Source of the DNA: Rubrobacter sp.
Lineage (GTDB): Bacteria > Actinomycetota > Rubrobacteria > Rubrobacterales > Rubrobacteraceae
Length of the DNA: 5,293 bases
Direction of reading: 5' to 3'
NCBI GenBank assembly: GCA_020253895.1
Contig: JADDKG010000145.1
Span: 1-5,293 of the forward strand
The translations under genes were made by a program, and so were the position numbers. A model generated the notes under the pieces. That model did not search any database, had not been told where the DNA came from, and saw only the letters and a list, made by a program, of their open reading frames with translations. Below, piece after piece: positions 1 through 4,533 of this stretch. Numbering within the stretch: position 1 is the stretch's first letter; each line of letters begins with the position of its first letter.

Positions 1-484
1 CGTTCAGAAGATCGTGGTTGAAGGTGTGGCCGCGCCCCTTGCTCGCCCAGATCAGGGTCTCGTGCGCGTGGGTGAACGCCGTGCGCAGGGCGTTCGGGGG
101 CGGGTCGGGCTTCTCCCAGACGACGGAGTTTATGATGCGGAAGCCGAGCGTCTGGAGGGCGAACCCCAGGCTGAAGATGATGTGGTGGGTCCCGGAGACC
201 CAGAGGCTACCGCCGGGCCTCAGCACCCGCCGGGCCTCCCGCAGCCAGCGGAGGTTGAACTCGTGGTTGCCCCGAAGCCCGAGCGGCCGGTCCCACCCGC
301 CCTTGTCCACGGGCGCCAGCCTCCCGCTCTTCACCGTCACGCCGCCGCCCGAGAGACGGTAGGGAGGGTCGGCGAAGACCGCATCGACGCTGGAAGGCGG
401 CATCAGGCGCATCAGCTCCACGCAGTCCGCCAGGTAGACGACCGCCCCCGGCTCGCCGAACGCCTCGAGATCCCTCAGCTCCAC
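1..484 (-). CDS. DNA methyltransferase, DPPY type (beta-class order), N-terminal part
   Basis: This is the first 161 codons of an S-adenosylmethionine-dependent DNA amino-methyltransferase; the 3' end is cut by the left window edge. Visible are the lead-in VYLADCVELM (residues 17-25), the catalytic motif IV DPPY (39-42), a helix LRWLREARRVLRPGG (78-92), GTHHIIFSLGFALQTLGF (98-115), and VVWEKPDPPPN followed by HAHETLIWASKG (121-150). Having DPPY near the N-terminus, with no glycine-rich SAM motif before it, is the beta-class order; that motif (FxGxG) should lie off the edge. In the family, DPPY usually means N6-adenine methylation and less often N4-cytosine. The GTG at 484 is chosen because the frame is closed by a TGA at 502-500 and the next starts would remove the VYLADC segment. 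The Shine-Dalgarno-like GAGG lies 13 bases away, which is poor (see findings). No restriction endonuclease is visible, so it may be a solitary methylase, but half the neighbourhood is unseen. The family call is firm; the target sequence is unknown. Confidence 0.9.
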   Translation of the reverse strand, partial: MELRDLEAFGEPGAVVYLADCVELMRLMPPSSVDAVFADPPYRLSGGGVTVKSGRLAPVDKGGWDRPLGLRGNHEFNLRWLREARRVLRPGGSLWVSGTHHIIFSLGFALQTLGFRIINSVVWEKPDPPPNALRTAFTHAHETLIWASKGRGHTFNHDLLN

Positions 485-499
485 GCCGGCATTGTAGCC

Positions 500-836
500 T
501 CAGGCTCCCCGGACCTCCTCCAGCGGGCTCCTGGACCCCTCCACGAACCTCTTGACGTGTTCCTCGGGCATGGGCTCCGTGGCAAGGCTCACGCCGACGA
601 GCAGGACGGTGTTGACGATGAGCCCCCATATTCCGGCGTGGATCTCGAAGGGCGTGGGCACGAAGAAGGTAAAGAGGAGGGTCACCAGGCTCCCCGAGAT
701 CAGGCCCGCAAACGCCCCCGCCTTGGTCGCCTGCTTCCAGAAGAAGACGGCTACTATCAGGGGGAAGAACTGCACCACCGCCCCGTAGGCGCCGAGCAGC
801 AGGTCCACCAGCGAGGCAGGGTTTACCGGAGGCCTC
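500..836 (-). pseudogene. C-terminal remnant of a sodium:solute symporter (SSS/SLC5-like)
   Basis: About 110 codons in an open frame match the last part of a sodium:solute symporter. They begin PPVNPASLVDLLLGAYGAVV and run through three hydrophobic segments: roughly QFFPLIVAVFFW, AFAGLISGSLVTLLFTFFV and GIWGLIVNTVLLVGVSLA. A charged cytoplasmic-type tail ends in EEVRGA and a TGA at 502-500. The pattern FP....FW(k)xxTKAGAFAGLISG...L is typical of the end of the SSS family, whose members are usually about 480-550 residues. The missing 400 or so residues, with the sodium and substrate sites, are absent: upstream is the intact thioesterase gene in another frame, whose TAG ends at 837. The frame stays open back into that gene, but the translation there is non-natural. 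The only plausible start, GTG at 808-806, has no ribosome binding site. I infer a gene truncated by deletion or rearrangement and not functional as a transporter. A small three-helix membrane protein cannot be excluded. Confidence 0.75.
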
Positions 837-1313
837 CTAGCGGCCCTTGGGGACGAAGTCTTTCTCCGGACGGCCTTCCAGCTCGGCCACCGCCGGCAGA
901 AACCAGTCCGGGCGGGGCCGGGAGCGGCCCGCCTCCATGTCGTAGAAGACGTGCACCGCCGACCCGTCGGCCACCGGTGTCCCGCCCTCGAAGGAGGCTC
1001 CCTTGCGCAGCTCGTAGTCCATGACGAACGAGCGGTTGCCCACGCTCCGGATCCCCGCCGCCCCATGCAGCTCGTCTCCGAACAGCAGCTCCGCCCGGTA
1101 ACGGACGGTGGTCTCGGCGATCACGTACCGGCCGCCGGGTATGATCCCGCCGGCCTCGAACTCCGTCGCCCCGACGACCCCCGCGAGCGCCCGCCAGTAG
1201 GCGAAGCGCAAGGACTCAAAGAACTGCAGGTAGACGGCGTTGTTCACGTGGCCGTAGGGGTCGAGGTCCTGGTAGCGGATCTCGAGCCGTCTCACCACCG
1301 GAGGGTTCTTCAA
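837..1313 (-). CDS. Acyl-CoA thioesterase, hotdog fold (4HBT / YbgC-FadM-like)
   Basis: A 158-residue soluble protein with the signature of the 4-hydroxybenzoyl-CoA thioesterase group: RYQDLDPYGHVNNAVYLQFF at residues 13-32. Asp18 is in the position of the catalytic aspartate, and GHVNN caps the hotdog helix. The helix ESLRFAYWRAL (33-43) and strands such as YVIAETTVRYRAEL (63-76) and RSFVMDYELRK (94-104) follow in the expected order. Length is slightly above the usual 130-150 because of a C-terminal tail. The family hydrolyses acyl-CoA thioesters in the cytoplasm; the chain length or substrate cannot be read from sequence. The start is TTG at 1313, supported by a long Shine-Dalgarno match at 1324-1316; the GTG codons five and six residues in lack one. 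The gene diverges from the TPR gene. Its transcript probably continues through the symporter remnant into the methyltransferase, since no terminator is seen between them. Confidence 0.9.
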   Translation of the reverse strand: MKNPPVVRRLEIRYQDLDPYGHVNNAVYLQFFESLRFAYWRALAGVVGATEFEAGGIIPGGRYVIAETTVRYRAELLFGDELHGAAGIRSVGNRSFVMDYELRKGASFEGGTPVADGSAVHVFYDMEAGRSRPRPDWFLPAVAELEGRPEKDFVPKGR

Positions 1314-1315
1314 GG

Positions 1316-1324
1316 GATCACCTC
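1316..1324 (-). promoter_or_regulatory. Strong Shine-Dalgarno site for the TTG-started thioesterase
   Basis: The minus strand reads GAGGTGATC followed by CC and TTG. The nine bases are fully complementary to the usual 3' end of bacterial 16S rRNA, and GAGG lies 7 bases before the TTG. This decides the non-standard start at 1313 over the GTG codons at residues 6 and 7. Confidence 0.8.
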
Positions 1325-1351
1325 GCTCTGTGCCGGTAGCAGGGGGAGAAG

Positions 1352-1357
1352 ATTTTA
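1352..1357 (-). promoter_or_regulatory. Possible -10 box for the thioesterase operon
   Basis: The minus strand reads TAAAAT, a 5 of 6 match to the vegetative TATAAT consensus, in the AT-richer part of the divergent gap. Transcription would start near 1345, giving a leader of about 30 bases before the TTG, which fits the Shine-Dalgarno site there. No convincing -35 hexamer is seen 16-19 bases upstream; that place is partly taken by the palindrome at 1360-1373. Confidence 0.4.
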
Positions 1358-1359
1358 CA

Positions 1360-1373
1360 CGTAAGCGCTTGCC
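1360..1373. promoter_or_regulatory. Palindromic operator candidate, LacI/CcpA (cre)-like
   Basis: CGTAAGCGCTTGCC contains the perfect 8-bp palindrome AAGCGCTT (1363-1370) with a central CG step. Aligned to the cre consensus TGWAARCGYTWNCA it fits 12 of 14 positions; only the two outermost bases differ. LacI/GalR-family repressors commonly bind such CG-centred palindromes. The site lies between the two divergent -10-like boxes: next to TAAAAT on the minus strand and in the -35 zone of the plus-strand promoter. A bound protein could therefore affect both genes. No LacI-type regulator is encoded in the window, so this is an inference from motif and position, and 8-bp palindromes do occur by chance. 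Confidence 0.35.
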
Positions 1374-1378
1374 GCATC

Positions 1379-1387
1379 TGATTTAAT
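1379..1387 (+). promoter_or_regulatory. Extended -10 promoter placing the start of a leaderless TPR mRNA
   Basis: TGATTTAAT fits an extended -10 element (TG, one base, then TTTAAT, 4 of 6 to TATAAT). The hexamer ends at 1387, 8 bases before the ATG at 1396, so transcription would begin at or within a base or two of the start codon. There is no purine-rich ribosome binding site in TAAGCCCG (1388-1395). Both facts fit a leaderless transcript, a common arrangement in actinobacteria. No good -35 box is seen at 16-18 bases, which the extended TG could compensate. Confidence 0.5.
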
Positions 1388-1395
1388 TAAGCCCG

Positions 1396-2730
1396 ATGGA
1401 CCACAAGGAGCTGATCGAGCAGGGCGAGGCGCTCGCGGGCGAGGGCCTCATAGAGGAGGCCCTGGAGCGCTTCGAGCAGGCGTTGCAGCAGGCCCCCGAG
1501 AACCCCGAGGTGGTCGAGGCCGTGGGCCGGGCCCTGCTGGGGCTCGGGAGGCTGGAGGAGGCCGAGGCCAGCTTCCTGGACGCGCTGGAGATGGACCCCG
1601 GGTGGGTGGCCCCGCGGATGGGGCTGGCGATGGTGGCGATGCGCCGGGACGAGCCGTTCAAGATCGTCCACCACCTGGAGCGGGCCATAGAGGCCGACCC
1701 CGAGCAGCCCGACGCCTACGTGGAGCTCGGCCGCTACTACGGGCTCATGGGGGAGCCGCTGCTCGCCCGGGCCACCTTCGAGCGGTGGCTCGCCCGCCAC
1801 CCGGACGACGCGGACATGCTGATCAACGCCGGGCTCACCGCCTTCGACGCCGGCGACTACGCCCCGGCCCTGGAGTTCTTCGAGCGGGCGGTGGAGGCCG
1901 CCGAGGACACCGAGCAGCGGCTCGGGGCGCTGACCTTCCGGGCGAACGCGCTGGACATGCTCGGCCGCTACGAGGAGGCGGTGGCCTCTTACGAGGAGGT
2001 CATAGCCGAGGAGCCGCAGTGGTGGGAGGCCCACGCCAACCTGGGCATCTGCCACGCCAGGGGCGGGCGCTTGCGGGAGGCGGAGGCTGCCTTCCGCCGC
2101 GGGCTCGAGGCCTGTCCCGGCTCCCCGGAGATAAGGGACGAGCTGGCGGCCCACCTGCTGGCCAACGGCGGAGATGCCCGCGAGGCCCTCTCGCTGGCCG
2201 AGGAGGCCGTGGCCCTGGGGAGCGATGAGATCCGGCACCTCTACACCCTGGGCGAGGCCCGGCTGGCGAACGGCGACGAGGAGGGGTCCATGGAGGCCTA
2301 CCGGACGGTCCTCAGGCTGGACCCGGAGAACCCGGAGGCCCACCTGGAGCTCGGCATCCTCCACGACCGGCGGGGGGAGCGGGAGCAGGCCGAGAGGCAC
2401 TTCGTGGAGTCGCTGAAGTCAGATCCCGGCAACCCCCGCACCCTCTACTCCTACGCCAACGTCTACTACACCGCCGGGGAGCTGGAGGCGGCCGAGGAGC
2501 TGCTGGTGCGGGCGCTCGCCGCGGACCCCGGCTACTCCCCCGCCCTCTCGGCGCTGGCGAGCATCCGCGCCCGGCGGGGGGAGTACGCCGCCTCGCTGGA
2601 CTACCTGGAGAAGGCCATAGAGGCGGGGGAGCGCGACGCCGAGCACTTCAAGCGGGCGCTGGAGTTCGCCCCGCTCCGGCAGGACCCCCGCTTCCGGAGG
2701 CTCCTCTCCCGGATGTCCGAGGGAGACTGA
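1396..2730 (+). CDS. Tetratricopeptide (TPR) repeat protein, about 12 repeats
   Basis: A 444-residue protein made almost wholly of 34-residue TPR helical hairpins. I count about twelve, starting near residues 3, 37, 71, 105, 139, 175, 209, 243, 279, 313, 347 and 381. Most show the family pattern of W/Y/L...LG/A.....G.Y/L.EA...F..AL...P, for example AHANLGICHARGGRLREAEA (212-231) and AHLELGILHDRRGEREQAER (315-334). A short C-terminal cap, FAPLRQDPRFRRLLSRM (424-440), ends the superhelix. There is no signal peptide, membrane segment or attached catalytic domain, so it is probably a cytoplasmic scaffold binding a partner peptide or protein; the partner is unknown. The charge is strongly acidic (many Glu). 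The start is firm: a TAA at 1384-1386 closes the frame 12 bases upstream, so ATG 1396 is the first possible codon. It has no ribosome binding site and is probably translated from a leaderless mRNA. A small membrane protein gene follows 6 bases later. Confidence 0.92.
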   Translation: MDHKELIEQGEALAGEGLIEEALERFEQALQQAPENPEVVEAVGRALLGLGRLEEAEASFLDALEMDPGWVAPRMGLAMVAMRRDEPFKIVHHLERAIEADPEQPDAYVELGRYYGLMGEPLLARATFERWLARHPDDADMLINAGLTAFDAGDYAPALEFFERAVEAAEDTEQRLGALTFRANALDMLGRYEEAVASYEEVIAEEPQWWEAHANLGICHARGGRLREAEAAFRRGLEACPGSPEIRDELAAHLLANGGDAREALSLAEEAVALGSDEIRHLYTLGEARLANGDEEGSMEAYRTVLRLDPENPEAHLELGILHDRRGEREQAERHFVESLKSDPGNPRTLYSYANVYYTAGELEAAEELLVRALAADPGYSPALSALASIRARRGEYAASLDYLEKAIEAGERDAEHFKRALEFAPLRQDPRFRRLLSRMSEGD

Positions 2731-2736
2731 GGCGCC

Positions 2737-2958
2737 GTGTCCGCCGCGGCGGCGCTGGGGTTCCTGCTGCTCCTGGCGGGCCTCGGCGGGATAGGCTACG
2801 GGCTCTACGCGCTGCTGCGCGGGGGCCGGGGGCAGAGCGGGGGCATAGGTCCTCTTCCGGAGCGAGGGGTGCACATCATCGCCGGGCTCAGGATGCTGGC
2901 GGTGGGGGTGGTGTGCCTGGCCGCCGGCGGGTACCTGCTGTGGTCCCACTTCGGGTAG
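2737..2958 (+). CDS. Small two-helix membrane protein, unknown function
   Basis: A 73-residue protein that I do not recognise. It has two hydrophobic segments, about residues 3-27 (AAALGFLLLLAGLGGIGYGLY, cut here) and 48-69 (IAGLRMLAVGVVCLAAGGYL, cut here). They are joined by a short glycine-rich, basic loop (LRGGRGQSGGIGPLPERG) and end in LWSHFG. Two helices with a positively charged connector predict a hairpin with the loop in the cytoplasm. The GTG at 2737 lies 6 bases after the TPR stop, with GAGG overlapping that stop (2729-2732) as a slightly close ribosome binding site, so the two genes are probably translationally linked. Support for a real gene is the coherent membrane pattern, the tight spacing and the stop placed exactly one base from the convergent gene. 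A plausible but unproved idea is that it anchors or partners the TPR protein at the membrane. Confidence 0.7.
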   Translation: MSAAAALGFLLLLAGLGGIGYGLYALLRGGRGQSGGIGPLPERGVHIIAGLRMLAVGVVCLAAGGYLLWSHFG

Positions 2959-2959
2959 G

Positions 2960-3568
2960 CTACAGGAGCTTAAACCCGCCCGTCGAGCGCCCGAGGTCCT
3001 CGAGGAAACCCTCGGCCTCCAGGGTGCGCTCGCGGGCGATGGACCTGCTGCTCTCGAAGAGCAGCAGGTCGGGGATGGTGCGGTGCAGGCTCCGGGCGTG
3101 GGCTATGGCCGCCGGGAGGTCCGGGACCTCCTCCTCCAGCCCGACCATGGCCAGCACCCGGGATAATCCGACCGCGCCGAGGTAGTCGAGGGCGACGGCG
3201 TCCTTGAGCAGCGCCGCCTCGACGGAGGAGCCGGGCCTGGAACCGGGAGGGTGGTGCCGGATGGCGTCGACCACGACCCTCCGGGCCCGCGGGGGGAAGT
3301 CTGCGTCCTTCAGGATCCGGTCGGCCACGATGGCCCCGCGCTCGGCGTGGTCGGGGGCCTCCCGCATGTTGTACGCCTTGTACAGCCCGATGTCGTGCAG
3401 CAGGGCGGCGAGGTGCAGGATCTCACCGTCGTACTCCAGCCGCTCGGCGTGGGCCAGCTCGCGGGCGAGACCGGAGACCCTCCGGCAGTGGGCGTAGCCC
3501 CACACGGGGTGGGTCCCAACGCGGGAGACGAGCTCCTCTACCTCGTGCACGAGCGTGCGCATCACCAT
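2960..3568 (-). CDS. HD-domain metal-dependent phosphohydrolase
   Basis: A 202-residue soluble protein with the HD-superfamily ligand set in order: His27 (GYAHCRRV), His58-Asp59 (ALLHDIG), His74 (DHAERGA), His105-His106 (AIRHHPPG) and Asp123/Asp128 (LLKDAVALDYLGAVGLSRVL). This layout resembles stand-alone HD hydrolases of the YedJ/YpgQ kind. Family members use a divalent metal, or a pair of them, to cleave phosphate esters, often of nucleotides; the substrate here cannot be assigned. The ATG at 3568 is the first start after an in-frame TAG at 3583-3581; GTG 3565 and ATG 3562 are alternatives, and none has a clear ribosome binding site. A TAGACT sequence ends 9 bases before the ATG and could be a -10 box for its own leaderless transcript, but this is weak. 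The gene is 35 bases behind the BtuF-like gene on the same strand, so it may also be the last gene of that operon. Its stop is one base from the convergent small membrane gene. Confidence 0.88.
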   Translation of the reverse strand: MVMRTLVHEVEELVSRVGTHPVWGYAHCRRVSGLARELAHAERLEYDGEILHLAALLHDIGLYKAYNMREAPDHAERGAIVADRILKDADFPPRARRVVVDAIRHHPPGSRPGSSVEAALLKDAVALDYLGAVGLSRVLAMVGLEEEVPDLPAAIAHARSLHRTIPDLLLFESSRSIARERTLEAEGFLEDLGRSTGGFKLL

Positions 3569-3603
3569 AGGTACCGCAGTCTAAACGATGCCGGGGCCCG
3601 CGG

Positions 3604-4533
3604 CTAACGGGCGGCGAAAACCTCCCGGGCGAGGCGCGTCGCCTCGCCGGGGCGCGGCCCCGTGGGCAGAGCCCCAGGGTGTAGGAGGGCGGCGAGCAGC
3701 TCCACCCCCCGCACCAGGCGGGGGCCGGGGCGGGAGAAGTACGCGTTGGCGTCCACGGCCCAGACCCGGCCCTCCCGCACGGCGGGAACGTCCTCCCAGC
3801 CGGGCACCTTCGCCAGCAGCCCGGCCTCCCGCAGGGTCCGCCGGACGTCGAAGCCGCAGGGCATGAGGACCACGGCGTCCGGCGCGGCCCCGACGACCTC
3901 CTCCCAGCCCATGCGCCGGGAGGGCTCCCCGGGGGCGGCCAGGAGCGGCTCCCCGCCCGCGAGCGCGACCATCTCCGGGACCCAGTGCCCGGCGGAGTAG
4001 GGCGGGTCCAGCCACTCCAGGCAGGCGACCCGCATCCGGGGGAGCCCCTCGACGGCCCGGGCGACCCGCCGGAGCCTCTGCCGGAGGGAGCCGGCCTTCT
4101 CGCGGGCCTCCCGGCCGCGGCCGAGGGCCTCCCCGACCCTCACGAGGTCCGAGATCACCTCCTCGAGCGAGGAGGAGTCCAGGGAGAGGACCTCCGGCCG
4201 GCGGGGGAGGGTGGAGAGAGCCCGCTCGACCACGCCCGGGGAGACGGCACAGACCTCGCAAAGGCCCTGCGTGATCACGAGGTCCGGCTCCAGCTCGCGC
4301 AGGAGGCCGGCGTCGAGGGAGTAGAGGCTCGCCTCGTCGGTGATGCGCCGGACGGCGGCGTCCACCTCGGCGCTCGTCATCCGGCGGTGGTCTATCCCGC
4401 TGGCCGTCAGGCGCGGCAGCCGGCGTACCTCCGGGGGGTGGTCGCACTCATGGGTGACGCCGACGAGGGTGTCGCAGGCCCCGACCAGGCAGACCATCTC
4501 CGTGGCCGCCGGGAGCAGCGAGACGACCCGCAT
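3604..4533 (-). CDS. Cobalamin-binding-type (BtuF-like) periplasmic-binding-fold protein without signal peptide
   Basis: A 309-residue protein of the type III periplasmic-binding fold (BtuF/FhuD/TroA-like). The first lobe begins at once with RVVSLLPAATEMVCLVG (2-18), the usual opening strand and helix of BtuF-type domains. Conserved family blocks follow: THECDHP (27-33), ITQGLCEVCAVS (87-98), ACLEWLDPPYSAGHWVPEM (170-188), VLMPCGFD (222-229) and ANAYFSRPGPRLVRGVELLA (262-281). The charged segment around 130-165 fits the long helix linking the lobes. The match is to the group annotated as cobalamin-binding proteins, but binding of B12 is not shown by the sequence. Oddly, no signal peptide or lipobox precedes the domain, and no BtuC permease or BtuD ATPase is present. 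The ATG at 4533 overlaps the upstream protease stop (TGATG) and has GGGGA five bases before it, so the start is well supported. This argues for a cytoplasmic protein. Confidence 0.88.
   Translation of the reverse strand: MRVVSLLPAATEMVCLVGACDTLVGVTHECDHPPEVRRLPRLTASGIDHRRMTSAEVDAAVRRITDEASLYSLDAGLLRELEPDLVITQGLCEVCAVSPGVVERALSTLPRRPEVLSLDSSSLEEVISDLVRVGEALGRGREAREKAGSLRQRLRRVARAVEGLPRMRVACLEWLDPPYSAGHWVPEMVALAGGEPLLAAPGEPSRRMGWEEVVGAAPDAVVLMPCGFDVRRTLREAGLLAKVPGWEDVPAVREGRVWAVDANAYFSRPGPRLVRGVELLAALLHPGALPTGPRPGEATRLAREVFAAR

Noticed and set aside
1..484. Restriction-modification or defence island
   Set aside because: Only a partial methyltransferase is visible, with no endonuclease, specificity subunit or other defence gene; the neighbours are housekeeping-like.
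14..1024. Plus-strand open frame of 336 codons over the methylase, symporter remnant and thioesterase
   Set aside because: Pro/Arg/Gly-rich nonsense composition; the minus strand carries the DPPY, symporter and hotdog signatures.
837..1066. 5' extension of the symporter frame into the thioesterase gene, as a longer fusion protein
   Set aside because: The extension translates to Trp/Ser/Arg/Thr-rich sequence with no symporter character, while the overlapping frame encodes a complete hotdog thioesterase with its own strong ribosome binding site.
1387..2400. Long minus-strand open frame (337 codons) opposite the TPR gene
   Set aside because: Its translation is Gly/Leu/Pro/Val-rich and low in complexity, as expected for the antisense of a GC-rich, Glu/Ala/Arg-rich repeat gene; the plus strand has twelve clear TPR units.
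1396..2730. Internal DNA repeats in the TPR gene as a repeat array
   Set aside because: The recurring GAGG/GGAGGC-like words reflect the Glu-Ala codons of the TPR consensus; the units diverge at DNA level and are not a CRISPR or tandem DNA repeat.
3587..3603. GC-rich inverted repeat around GGGGCCC between the BtuF-like and HD genes as a terminator
   Set aside because: The core is a self-palindrome with no loop and no T-tract follows on the minus strand, so it does not resemble an intrinsic terminator.
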